Origin: CBDULQ01 sp965368115
Lineage (GTDB): Bacteria; Pseudomonadota; Gammaproteobacteria; SZUA-229
Assembly (NCBI GenBank): GCA_965368115.1
Contig: CBDULQ010000120.1
Location: 1-10,990 of the forward strand
Direction of reading: 5' to 3'
Length of the DNA stretch: 10,990 nt
The notes under the pieces are model-generated. The model had not been told where the DNA came from. It ran no database searches and saw nothing but the letters and a program-made list of their open reading frames with translations. How positions within the stretch are numbered: the stretch's first letter is position 1; each line of letters begins with the position of its first letter. This document shows, in pieces, positions 1 through 7,028 of the stretch. The position numbers were made by a program, and so were the translations under genes.

Positions 1-1918
1 CCGCTACTCTATATCCCGCGGGCCCCATAATCAACGCATTCACCTGATGAGTCGGAATAAGAAACGAATTGGAGGTGGCAATGGCCACGGTCAATGCGAA
101 CATGGCCGGGCTGGCATCGACGCCGATGGCAATATTAACCGCCAGCGGAACCAGTAATACGGTCGCGCCGACATTGGACATGACCAGTGTAAAGAAGGTG
201 GCCAGTACCGCGACCGCCGCCTGGATCACCCACACCGGCATGTGGCCGACCACCGACAATGTCTGTTCGGCGATGAAGCGCGCCGTGCCCGAGGTCTCCA
301 CCGCCAGTCCCAGCGGTATCAGTGATGCCAGCAGGAACACGGTCTTCCAGCTCACTGCTTCGTAAGCCTCTTCGATGGACAGTACGCCGGACAGGACCAT
401 ACCCACCGCACCGGTGAGCAGGGCGATGGACAGGCGGATGTCGCTGAACAGCACCAGAGCCAGGGCGATGAAGAAAAAGATCGCCGCCCAGGCCAGCTTT
501 TGCGGACGCAGGTTTTCGCGTGGATAACCGCTGGTGACGACGACGAAATCCCGGTCGTCCTCGAGCCGTGCCAGGTCGGCCCACTGGCAGTGCACCACCA
601 GGGTGTCGCCGGCCTGCAACGGCATGTCGCGGATACCGTCGCCTTCGCGATAGGTTTCGCCGAGGCGGTGCAGGGCGACCATGCTGATGCCGTATTTCTT
701 ACGCAGCCAGATTTCCCGTGCGCTTTTGCCGATCAGCTTGGAGCCGGGTGGGATGACCACCTCACCGACACCGGATTTGGCCGGTGACAGGGATTCGGCA
801 AAGTCGAGCAGGAAGGGGCGTTGCTGCAGACTGTATTTCTCCGCAAAGGCTTTTACATGTTCCGGCGATGCCAGGATGCCCAGCGAGTTACCGGCTTCGA
901 TGGAGGTATCGCGGGCCACACCGCCGGCGCCGACATTGAGTTTGTCGCCGCGTTGCATGGCGATGATGCGAATGCGTTCCGCCTGTTCGATATCGTTGAG
1001 CAGCATGCCCACCAGCGAACTGCCTTTGGGTACCACCAGTTCACTCAGTGCATAGTCGATGCCGTACACACTCTGGAAATAGCTCATGGTGCCGACGCCG
1101 CGCGCGGTGTCCTTGCTGGTGCTGGCGGTTGGCAACACCAGGCGGCCGGCGACGACGAAATAAATGATGCCGGTGGCGACCAGCGCCAGACCGATCGGTG
1201 TCACCGAGAACAGGTCCCAGGTCTGCATCTGCTGGTCGGCGGGCAGTGCCTGGTTGGAGGTGAGGATCAGGTCGTTGAGCAGAATCAGCGGTGACGAACC
1301 CACCATGGTGACCGTGCCGCCGAGGATGGCGCAGAAGCCCATCGGCATCAGCAGGCGCGACATGGGCAGGTTGGCGCGCACTGAAATGCGTGATACCACT
1401 GGCAGGAACAGGGCCGCCGCGCCCACGTTCTGCATGAAACTGGAAATGATGCCCACGGTGCCGGAAATGATCGGGATGATGCGCGCTTCCGAAGTGCCGC
1501 CGATGCGCAGAATAAAACTGGCGACCTTGCTCATCAGGCCGGTCTTGTCCAGTCCGGCGCCGATGATCATCACCGCAATAATGGAAATCACTGCGTTACT
1601 GGCGAAGCCGTCGAACAGGTGCTGGGTATCCACCAGGCCCTGTTCCAGGCCCATCACCGGTGCCAGCAGGCTGGTCAGCCCCAGCAGTACCATGATGCTG
1701 GCGGCGGCCACATCTACGCCCACCACTTCGAAAGCGAACAGGTAGATGGTCAGCAACAGGATCGCGGTAACCCAGGCGATGGGGATGCTGGGCACCACGA
1801 AGGCCATGCCGACCGCGATGGCGGCGAACACGACCGCGGCGATGATCTGTTTGCGCTGGGCGGCGCTCAATGGACGAGATGCGGCGGAATCGCCAGAAAC
1901 GTTGGCGGAGGTGTTCAA
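1..1918 (-). CDS. SLC13-type (DASS) anion permease with two RCK_C domains, 3' end cut by window
   Basis: This is an inner-membrane transporter of the SLC13/DASS type, which commonly carries sulfate or dicarboxylates with Na+; the substrate cannot be read from the sequence. 639 residues are visible and probably only about 30 C-terminal ones are missing. Hydrophobic segments fill residues 22-260 and 472-635. Between them are two soluble RCK_C (TrkA-C) domains, about 285-365 and 378-460. The two re-entrant regions show QNVGAAALFLPV near 163-174 and SNVGATVLLVPLA near 581-593, followed by TSNSFLIPTHQVNALI. The start is a TTG: AGGGAG lies 6 bases upstream, in-frame TGA and TAA stops lie just before that, and the first internal Met is residue 38. 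Two RCK_C domains between the halves are usual for bacterial members. The gene stands alone as far as the window shows. Confidence 0.93.
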   Translation of the reverse strand, partial: MNTSANVSGDSAASRPLSAAQRKQIIAAVVFAAIAVGMAFVVPSIPIAWVTAILLLTIYLFAFEVVGVDVAAASIMVLLGLTSLLAPVMGLEQGLVDTQHLFDGFASNAVISIIAVMIIGAGLDKTGLMSKVASFILRIGGTSEARIIPIISGTVGIISSFMQNVGAAALFLPVVSRISVRANLPMSRLLMPMGFCAILGGTVTMVGSSPLILLNDLILTSNQALPADQQMQTWDLFSVTPIGLALVATGIIYFVVAGRLVLPTASTSKDTARGVGTMSYFQSVYGIDYALSELVVPKGSSLVGMLLNDIEQAERIRIIAMQRGDKLNVGAGGVARDTSIEAGNSLGILASPEHVKAFAEKYSLQQRPFLLDFAESLSPAKSGVGEVVIPPGSKLIGKSAREIWLRKKYGISMVALHRLGETYREGDGIRDMPLQAGDTLVVHCQWADLARLEDDRDFVVVTSGYPRENLRPQKLAWAAIFFFIALALVLFSDIRLSIALLTGAVGMVLSGVLSIEEAYEAVSWKTVFLLASLIPLGLAVETSGTARFIAEQTLSVVGHMPVWVIQAAVAVLATFFTLVMSNVGATVLLVPLAVNIAIGVDASPAMFALTVAIATSNSFLIPTHQVNALIMGPAGYRVA

Positions 1919-1965
1919 CTTGAGCTCCCTATCTTGTGTTTGTTATCAGTGGATCTACGGGTTAG

Positions 1966-1979
1966 CGGACCGGGGTCCG
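1966..1979. promoter_or_regulatory. 14-bp inverted repeat upstream of the SLC13 gene
   Basis: CGGACC and GGTCCG are separated by two bases, about 50 bases upstream of the permease start. It could be an operator or a leader hairpin, although a two-base loop is too tight for the full RNA stem. No regulator gene is adjacent. No clear promoter was found for the permease. Confidence 0.3.
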
Positions 1980-2121
1980 GTTTACAGCCATGTCATACCT
2001 GGGGGCGGGTACAGGCCGACTGTCTCGACAACCGAATGATGCGTACGGAACGTCGCAGGCCTCGAGAGTAAAATACGGGTGGTTGAGACAGACCTGCCGG
2101 CGACGGTAACGAATCAAAGGG

Positions 2122-2149
2122 TTGACCGCTATATTATTGTATTTTTAAG
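2122..2149 (+). promoter_or_regulatory. Possible sigma70 promoter reading toward the yihY-type gene
   Basis: TTGACC (2122-2127) is followed after 16 bases by TTTAAG (2144-2149), with an AT-rich spacer that stands out from its surroundings. It would give a leader of about 200 bases before the membrane-protein gene, starting just before the tiny ORF at 2173. The -10 box is only a fair match. Confidence 0.35.
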
Positions 2150-2172
2150 TGGAGTCGACTGGAGGAACAATA

Positions 2173-2220
2173 GTGCAAATCGGAAACGGCTTCAAGTGGT
2201 CGTCACCGACCCGATCCTGA
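2173..2220 (+). CDS. Possible 15-residue leader ORF
   Basis: A GTG start lies 7 bases after GGAGG (2161-2165), the best ribosome-site match in this gap. The frame gives VQIGNGFKWSSPTRS and ends in TGA. I do not recognise the peptide. It may be an upstream ORF in the leader of the downstream membrane-protein gene, or chance; composition and length alone do not decide. No terminator follows, so it would be cotranscribed with the gene at 2361. Confidence 0.22.
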   Translation: MQIGNGFKWSSPTRS

Positions 2221-2360
2221 TCGTCTGACCGCCCGAATCGGAATGAAACCCTGAGTTGAAGGGCAAACGGGTCAAGGTCGTTTCAGATGCCAGCTCGCGG
2301 CTCAAATGTGCAGTGCGTTTTATGGCACAATAGGCGTTCTCTCATCATCGAAATTTCGCC

Positions 2361-3710
2361 ATGCATAAACTGCTGGATGTCGGTGCGCTGAAAAATGTCT
2401 TTATGGTTCAGGTCTGGCAAACGCCGCTGGACGACATGGCGCCGGCCCGTGAAAAACTTGTCATTGCTCTGCGTATCCTTCACCTGGTGATTCGCGATCT
2501 CATCGACGGCATGATCACACTGCGTGCCATGGGTCTGGTATATACCACGATACTGGCGCTGGTGCCTTTGCTGGCAGTGAGTTTTTCGGTGCTCAAGGGT
2601 TTCGGAGTGCATAACCAGGTCGAACCCATGCTGTTCAACCTGCTGGCACCGCTGGGTGACAAGGGTGTGGAGATCACCGAAAAAATCATCGCCTTCGTCG
2701 ACAACACCCGCGCCGGCGTTCTCGGTGGTGTGGGTCTGGCCCTGCTACTCTATACCGTGGTTTCACTGCTGCAAAAAATCGAGCGCGCCTTCAACTACAC
2801 CTGGCGCGTCAACCAGCATCGCTCTATTACCCAGCGGTTCAGTGACTATCTTTCCATCATCCTGGTCGGTCCGGTGTTGTTGTTTACGGCGCTGGGTATT
2901 ACCGCATCACTGAGCAGTGTCACACTGATCCAGGACCTGATGCAGATCGAGGCGGTGGGGGTGCTGGTGAAACTGGGTGGGCGGCTGCTGCCCTATCTGC
3001 TGGTCATCATCGCCTTTACCTTTGTCTACATGCTGGTGCCCAATATTCGAGTGCAGTTTCGTTCGGCGCTGATCGGTGGTGTGGTTGCCGGTGTGCTCTG
3101 GGCGACGACCAGCTGGGGCTTCTCTGCATTTATCGTCAACTCCGCCAACTACACGGCGATTTATTCGGCGTTTGCTTCGCTGATTATTTTCTTCATCTGG
3201 ATTTACCTGAACTGGTTGATCCTGCTCATCGGCTGCAGCATCGCCTCCTACCATCAACAACCGGCGCAACGCACGCTGCATTCGCGCATGCTCCGACTCA
3301 GCAACCGGTTACGCGAACGCATGGCCTTGTTGATCATGGTGCATGTGGCGCGACATTTCCATGAGCACAGGACGGCCTGGAACTGCGAGGAGCTGGCGAA
3401 GAAAATCAATGTCCAGTTCGACGCCTGCAACCTGATGATGACGCGTCTGGTATCCGCAGGACTGCTGGTAACCAGTAGCGACACGCCGGAGCGGTATCTG
3501 CCGGCTTATGACCCGGCCACCATGAGTCTTGCGGATATTATTAATGCGGTACGCGCCTCGGGCGAAAGCGGACGCATGAGTGTGGATTCACTCGATTCGG
3601 ATGCGGCGGTGGATGATGTCTGCGATGCCATGGAAAGCGCGATGACGGCTTCTTTTAAACAGCAGAGCCTGCTTGATCTGGCACTGCAAAATGCGGATTT
3701 ATCCCAATGA
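2361..3710 (+). CDS. YihY/BrkB family inner-membrane protein with C-terminal winged-helix-like region
   Basis: This is a polytopic inner-membrane protein of the YihY/virulence factor BrkB family, whose biochemical role is unsettled. The 449 residues include the family hallmarks: LVYTTILALVPLLAVSFSVL (59-78), LLLYTVVSLLQKIERAFNYTW (128-148), and the region YSAFASLIIFFIWIYLNW (268-285). Hydrophobic segments fall near 60-80, 118-140, 163-190, 205-226, 233-258 and 267-293. After the last one, about 150 soluble residues follow. Residues 320-385 read like a winged helix (NCEELAKKINVQFDACNLMM, then RLVSAGLLV), as in long members of the family. There is no clear ribosome site before ATG 2361, and Met 15 or Met 26 could also serve, so the N-terminus is uncertain. 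The stop overlaps the next start as ATGA. Confidence 0.9.
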   Translation: MHKLLDVGALKNVFMVQVWQTPLDDMAPAREKLVIALRILHLVIRDLIDGMITLRAMGLVYTTILALVPLLAVSFSVLKGFGVHNQVEPMLFNLLAPLGDKGVEITEKIIAFVDNTRAGVLGGVGLALLLYTVVSLLQKIERAFNYTWRVNQHRSITQRFSDYLSIILVGPVLLFTALGITASLSSVTLIQDLMQIEAVGVLVKLGGRLLPYLLVIIAFTFVYMLVPNIRVQFRSALIGGVVAGVLWATTSWGFSAFIVNSANYTAIYSAFASLIIFFIWIYLNWLILLIGCSIASYHQQPAQRTLHSRMLRLSNRLRERMALLIMVHVARHFHEHRTAWNCEELAKKINVQFDACNLMMTRLVSAGLLVTSSDTPERYLPAYDPATMSLADIINAVRASGESGRMSVDSLDSDAAVDDVCDAMESAMTASFKQQSLLDLALQNADLSQ

Positions 3711-4141
3711 TTGAATATGTACTGTTTGATGAAAAACCGTTTCAGGTCTTTATCGACTGGTTGAAGGAAAAGAATATTCCTTATGATGTAAAACAGGATG
3801 AGGACAGCTACGAGATTGCAGTTCCGGAAGACCTGGATGATTCACTGCTCGACGCGATCGACGAGCATTACGATGTCTGTATGGATATGAATCAGGACAT
3901 CGCCGAACAACAGGAGCGGGAACAAAACGACGGCTATCACATGGCCGGTGTGGTGGTGACGCTGCAGGACGGCACCGTGTCTTATGCCGACGTGGATCCG
4001 AAACTGCTGGGTCGGGTGATGAGCGTGATCGCGCCGGAAGAGTTCGGTGAAATCGTCAACGCCATCGTTGATGCGGTGGAGCATCCGCAAACCAGAACCT
4101 ATTGCCAGCGCATGCGCGAGCAGGACCAGGAACAACAATAA
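3707..4141 (+). CDS. Conserved acidic hypothetical protein coupled to the YihY-type gene
   Basis: This 144-residue soluble, strongly acidic protein starts inside the stop of the membrane-protein gene (ATGA, 4-base overlap), so the two are almost certainly translationally coupled. I see no signal peptide, membrane segment or catalytic motif. The N-terminal half (MIEYVLFDEKPFQVFIDWL) looks like a small alpha/beta fold. Residues 75-128 contain a beta pair, GVVVTLQDGTVSYADVD, followed by helices, and the C-terminus is Gln/Glu-rich. I do not recognise a named family. The coupling suggests a cytoplasmic partner or accessory of the membrane protein, which is inference. The stop codon merges into the A-tract of the downstream hairpin. 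Confidence 0.82.
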   Translation: MIEYVLFDEKPFQVFIDWLKEKNIPYDVKQDEDSYEIAVPEDLDDSLLDAIDEHYDVCMDMNQDIAEQQEREQNDGYHMAGVVVTLQDGTVSYADVDPKLLGRVMSVIAPEEFGEIVNAIVDAVEHPQTRTYCQRMREQDQEQQ

Positions 4142-4169
4142 AAAACGCCCGGTTTAATAACCGGGCGTT
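4140..4169 (-). terminator. Intrinsic terminator for the leftward 61-residue gene, probably shared
   Basis: An 11-bp stem (4144-4154 with 4159-4169, core CGCCCGGTT/AACCGGGCG) closes a four-base loop. Read leftward it is followed by six Ts, a textbook terminator placed about 10 bases after the stop of the small gene. Read rightward the hairpin follows the 144-residue gene directly but has only two Ts, so termination in that direction should be weaker. Confidence 0.88.
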
Positions 4170-4179
4170 GCGGAATATT

Positions 4180-4365
4180 CTAGACGGGTTTCGTGTCGGG
4201 TCTTCGTGTCCGTATCGGTTGCTGGTCCTGGTGCGGCGAGGGTGCGGGCCAGTGATCCGTGGGATCCGTGCTCTCCAGTTTGGTCTGGGTATGACCGAGT
4301 TTTTGCTCGGTGTTCGTGTCGAGATTCAGGCCAATAAAATCAGCAAAGTTATAACTGTTGTTCAT
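4180..4365 (-). CDS. Small polar, proline-rich protein of unknown function (61 aa)
   Basis: I do not recognise this protein. It looks like a real gene because ATG 4365 follows AGGAG at a 6-base spacing, the frame closes about 10 bases before a perfect leftward terminator, and a good leftward promoter lies upstream (4533-4561). The peptide starts MNNSYNFADFIGLNLDTNTE, then turns polar and proline-rich (DHWPAPSPHQDQQPIRT) and is probably disordered. It has no cysteine, no membrane segment and no obvious leader/core boundary. The leader is about 160 bases long and carries the palindrome at 4492-4503. It converges on the YihY pair. A stand-alone regulated small protein is the simplest reading. 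Confidence 0.65.
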   Translation of the reverse strand: MNNSYNFADFIGLNLDTNTEQKLGHTQTKLESTDPTDHWPAPSPHQDQQPIRTRRPDTKPV

Positions 4366-4491
4366 GACGATCTCCTGTACTGACAGAACCAGATTGTGTG
4401 TTGGGGTTTAACAGCCTTCCTCCATCGGTTCAGGCGGGGTCGCCCGGAGTTAGCGAATCCGTCGCAGCTTGAATTGGCGACGGTGCCAGGG

Positions 4492-4503
4492 CCTGTTAAC
4501 AGG
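4492..4503. repeat. Perfect 12-bp palindrome CCTGTTAACAGG, copy 1
   Basis: This palindrome, as part of the 13-mer GCCTGTTAACAGG, recurs at 9889-9901. Here it lies in the leader of the 61-residue gene, about 130 bases before its start and about 25-35 bases downstream of the predicted transcription start. It may be an operator. As RNA it could form only a 4-bp stem with a UUAA loop. Confidence 0.5.
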
Positions 4504-4532
4504 TCCCGATGACTTTTCGAAACGAAGAGACA

Positions 4533-4561
4533 CTATAATGAGTCGATCGCCGCCGGGTCAA
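4533..4561 (-). promoter_or_regulatory. Sigma70 promoter for the 61-residue gene
   Basis: Read leftward, TTGACC (4561-4556) is followed after 17 bases by TTATAG (4538-4533), or after 18 by TATAGT. Transcription would start near 4526. The same bases hold a TATAAT (4534-4539) on the other strand, but that copy has no good -35 box. Confidence 0.6.
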
Positions 4562-4570
4562 TGCTCGATT

Positions 4571-4599
4571 TTGACCGACTGACCAGCGGTTGGGTTCAT
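4571..4599 (+). promoter_or_regulatory. Possible rightward promoter for the DUF1840 operon
   Basis: TTGACC (4571-4576) mirrors the leftward -35 box at 4556-4561 as a perfect 6-bp inverted repeat with a 9-base gap. The -10 region 17 bases on (GTTCAT) is poor. The alternative is TATAAT at 4534-4539 with a weak -35. Either could serve the gene at 4646. Confidence 0.3.
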
Positions 4600-4645
4600 C
4601 ATGATATGCATCAATTAGCCGGTTTCAGCCGGTAAGGACAATGCC

Positions 4646-4954
4646 ATGTTAGTTACGTTCAGTTGTGAGGCTTATGCGGATATTACGATGTTCGGCGACG
4701 TGGCCACCCAGTTGCTGCATCTGATGGGGCATAGTGGCAGTGTACCCGGCGCGATCCTGGCCGCCGATCTGCCCGCAGCCTTGAAAAACCTGCAGGCCGG
4801 CCTGCAGCGGCTGGAAGCCGACGCTGCACCACCGTCTCATCCGGCGGACGAAGACGAGCCGCCGGTTCCCCTGTCGAATCGCGCCCGGCCCCTGATCGAG
4901 TTGCTGGAAGCGGCGATTCGCGAGCAGGTGGATGTCATGTGGAAGCAGGGCTGA
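4646..4954 (+). CDS. DUF1840 family protein
   Basis: This 102-residue cytoplasmic protein belongs to DUF1840 by its characteristic opening, MLVTFSCEAYADITMFGDVA, followed by QLLHLMGHSGSVPGAILAAD. The family is widespread in beta- and gammaproteobacteria and its function is unknown. The N-terminal conserved block covers residues 1-42. A charged, proline-rich linker (60-75) leads to a C-terminal helix, RARPLIELLEAAIREQVDVMW. AAGGA stands 7 bases before the ATG. The next gene starts 5 bases after the stop, which makes a two-gene operon ended by the hairpin at 5348-5371. Confidence 0.88.
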   Translation: MLVTFSCEAYADITMFGDVATQLLHLMGHSGSVPGAILAADLPAALKNLQAGLQRLEADAAPPSHPADEDEPPVPLSNRARPLIELLEAAIREQVDVMWKQG

Positions 4955-4958
4955 TTCG

Positions 4959-5312
4959 ATGAGCGATACCCGCTTGAGCGCACTGCTCGATGACATTGTC
5001 GAGCTGCTGCAACAGCATCCCGGTGATGAAGCAGAGTGGCTGGCGGTAACCCGAAATCTACTCGTCGAAGATGAATCGGCCGCCCTGCGCCGGCTCAATT
5101 CCGCGCGCATGTGGGGCGGAGCCGGCTCGGTGGCCAACCAGGCCATGGCCGACAATCCCGGTATGGACGACTGGAGCTGGCAGATGCACATCCGCGAATT
5201 CCGCGAACGCATGATCGAACTGGGTGAATGGCTCAGGGAGCAGGGCGAAGCCTATCCCGACATCGGCACCTGGATCATGGCGTTCAATAGCTGGAACCAG
5301 TCCGAACGCTAA
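4959..5312 (+). CDS. Hypothetical protein following DUF1840 (117 aa)
   Basis: This is a cytoplasmic, mostly helical, acidic protein with no signal peptide or membrane segment. I chose ATG 4959 rather than the upstream ATG at 4932 because it follows the DUF1840 stop by 5 bases, has AGCAGGG 8 bases ahead, and drops a nine-residue extension that only overlaps the previous gene. Residues 1-48 form helices. A glycine-rich turn, MWGGAGSVANQAM (51-63), is followed by a Trp-rich helical C-terminus (WSWQMHIREFRERMIELGEW, then WIMAFNSW). The turn recalls DUF6966-type small proteins, but I cannot confirm that. Function is unknown, and a link to DUF1840 is inferred only from operon structure. Confidence 0.8.
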   Translation: MSDTRLSALLDDIVELLQQHPGDEAEWLAVTRNLLVEDESAALRRLNSARMWGGAGSVANQAMADNPGMDDWSWQMHIREFRERMIELGEWLREQGEAYPDIGTWIMAFNSWNQSER

Positions 5313-5347
5313 CGACGCTTTCGTCGATTTCTCCCGATAAGAACTCA

Positions 5348-5378
5348 GGCCGGGGTGGATTTATCCCGGCCGAATCTT
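5348..5378 (+). terminator. Probable terminator of the DUF1840 operon
   Basis: GGCCGGGGT pairs with ATCCCGGCC (one G-U) around a six-base loop and is followed by GAATCTT, a poor T-tract. A smaller hairpin, CGACG-CTTT-CGTCG, sits right after the stop codon (5313-5326) and is followed by ATTTCT. Together they probably end the operon, but neither is a perfect intrinsic terminator. Confidence 0.5.
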
Positions 5379-5397
5379 TAGTATGCCGCCCAGAAAT

Positions 5398-5426
5398 GTG
5401 ACAGAACGGTTACGGTTTGATGACAG
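5398..5426 (-). promoter_or_regulatory. Pho-box-like repeats upstream of pit, in reverse orientation
   Basis: Read leftward, CTGTCAT (5426-5420), CCGTAAC (5415-5409) and CTGTCAC (5404-5398) start exactly 11 bases apart. That is the repeat unit (CTGTCAT) and phasing of PhoB sites. The outer two units match nearly perfectly and the middle one matches 5 of 7. The site ends 33 bases before the pit start codon but points away from pit, and no leftward gene begins here. Confidence 0.6.
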
Positions 5427-5459
5427 TGACCGCGGCAAGTAACTGATCTGGGGGCAGTT

Positions 5460-7028
5460 TTGGAACTCAAAGATATCAACGAAATCGAGAGTGCCACCCG
5501 TAGCGGACGCAGGGAAACCTTGCGTGTGGGTGTGGCGATCATGTTCATTGTCGGCATCATGCTGTACACCGGTGCCGCCGCCAGCGGTCACGAAGGCCAC
5601 TATCTGCTGGTCGCCGCCGCCATGATCGGTGGTTATATGGCAATGAACATCGGTGCCAACGATGTCGCCAACAATGTGGGCCCCGCAGTGGGCAGCCAGG
5701 CCATGACCCTGACCATGGCCATCCTCATCGCCGCCGTGTTCGAGGCGGCGGGTGCCCTGATCGCCGGTGGTGAAGTGGTGAGTACCATCAAGAAGGGCAT
5801 TATCAACCCGGCACTGATTCCCGATACCGACACCTTTATCTGGCTGATGATGGCGGCCCTGCTGGCCGGTGCGATCTGGTTGAATATCGCCACCGCCGTT
5901 GGTGCGCCGGTGTCGACTACCCATTCGATTGTCGGTGGTGTACTCGGCGCGGGCATCGCCGCCGGCGGGTTCGGTATCGCCGACTGGGGCCGCATGGGAC
6001 AGATTGCCGCCAGCTGGGTGATCTCACCGGTGCTGGGTGGTGCCATCGCAGCGTTTTTCCTGTACCTGATCAAGCGCACCATTACCTACAAAAAAGACAT
6101 GAATCAGGCGGCGCGCAAGATGGTGCCGATTCTGGTCTCGGTAATGGCCTGGGCTTTCGCCACTTATCTTATCCTCAAGGGCTTCAAGAAAATCTGGAAA
6201 GTGGAGTTCATGTTCGCCGCCGGCATGGGCGTGGTAATCGCGGTGATGATCTACCTGCTGGTGAAACCGGCGGTGGCCCGCGCTTCGGATGCGCTGGGTA
6301 ACGACAAACAGGCGGTGAATCACCTGTTTACCATTCCACTGATTTTCGCTGCCGCATTACTGAGTTTTGCGCACGGCGCCAATGACGTGGCCAACGCGGT
6401 GGGACCGCTGGCCGCGATCAACGAAGCCATTACCCACGGCGGCATCGCCAGCAAAGCGCCGATTCCACTCTGGGTGATGATGGTGGGCGCGCTGGGTATT
6501 TCCATCGGCCTGGCGCTGTACGGCCCGAAACTGATCCGCACCGTGGGTTCGGAAATCACCGAACTGGACCAGACCCGCGCCTTCTGCATCGCCATGGCCG
6601 CGTCGATTACCGTGATCATCGCCAGCCAGCTCGGGCTCCCGGTGAGCTCGACGCACATCGCAGTGGGTGGTGTGTTCGGTGTCGGCTTTTTACGTGAATA
6701 CCTGAAAGCCAGTTATTCCACCATGGTCGAAGAAATCAAGGCGCACCACCAGGACCAGGATGAACAGGTGGTGGAATCGTTTCTGCTGGAATACAAACAT
6801 GCCTCGCTGGATGAAAAAGCCGTGATGCTGAAACAGCTCAAGCAGCATTCCGCCAAAGCCGAGCTGACCAAGAAAGAACGTAAGGCATTGAAGAAACTGT
6901 ATCGTCAGGAACTGGTGAAGCGTTCCCATCTGTTGAAGATCGCAGCCGCCTGGGTGATCACTGTGCCGGCATCAGGCGCCATGGCGGCGATTCTGTATTT
7001 CACTATCCGCGGTTACATGACCAGTTGA
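5460..7028 (+). CDS. pit: Inorganic phosphate transporter, PHO4/Pit family
   Basis: This is a low-affinity phosphate (metal-phosphate) symporter of the inner membrane, 522 residues, full length for the long bacterial type. The internal duplication is clear. GANDVANNVGPAVG (65-78) and VSTTHSIVGG (141-150) in the first half match GANDVANAVGP (306-316) and VSSTHIAVGG (395-404) in the second. About ten further hydrophobic segments surround them. A hydrophilic, charged insert (about 420-495) precedes a last membrane segment (499-517). The start is TTG 5460. GGGGG lies 5 bases upstream, an in-frame TGA stands at 5427-5429, and the first internal Met (28) already lies within the first membrane segment. 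It is monocistronic, ended by the strong hairpin at 7055-7071. The Pho-box-like site upstream suggests PhoB control. Confidence 0.95.
   Translation: MELKDINEIESATRSGRRETLRVGVAIMFIVGIMLYTGAAASGHEGHYLLVAAAMIGGYMAMNIGANDVANNVGPAVGSQAMTLTMAILIAAVFEAAGALIAGGEVVSTIKKGIINPALIPDTDTFIWLMMAALLAGAIWLNIATAVGAPVSTTHSIVGGVLGAGIAAGGFGIADWGRMGQIAASWVISPVLGGAIAAFFLYLIKRTITYKKDMNQAARKMVPILVSVMAWAFATYLILKGFKKIWKVEFMFAAGMGVVIAVMIYLLVKPAVARASDALGNDKQAVNHLFTIPLIFAAALLSFAHGANDVANAVGPLAAINEAITHGGIASKAPIPLWVMMVGALGISIGLALYGPKLIRTVGSEITELDQTRAFCIAMAASITVIIASQLGLPVSSTHIAVGGVFGVGFLREYLKASYSTMVEEIKAHHQDQDEQVVESFLLEYKHASLDEKAVMLKQLKQHSAKAELTKKERKALKKLYRQELVKRSHLLKIAAAWVITVPASGAMAAILYFTIRGYMTS

Larger units (their letters stand above)
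1919..2360. other. Intergenic region between divergent permease and yihY-type genes
   Basis: This 442-base gap separates divergent genes and must hold promoters for both. It contains the inverted repeat at 1966-1979, a plausible rightward promoter at 2122-2149 and the 15-codon ORF at 2173-2220. No RNA gene, repeat family or terminator was seen in the remainder. Confidence 0.6.

Noticed and set aside
69..2071. Rightward ORFs of 95-193 codons across the SLC13 gene.
   Set aside because: The leftward frame encodes a full, recognisable permease; these are antisense shadows with repetitive compositions.
2150..2234. A second frame in the yihY-type leader ending in QVVVTDPILIV, considered as a gene remnant.
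   Set aside because: No start codon, no ribosome site and no recognisable family; the likeness to protein is short and probably chance.
4932..4958. A nine-residue N-terminal extension of the gene after DUF1840, starting at ATG 4932.
   Set aside because: It overlaps the end of DUF1840 without a ribosome site; ATG 4959 fits operon spacing better.
5361..6658. Leftward ORFs up to 187 codons across the pit gene.
   Set aside because: They are antisense to the conserved PHO4 motifs and have no ribosome sites; His- and Asp-rich antisense composition is typical of shadows.
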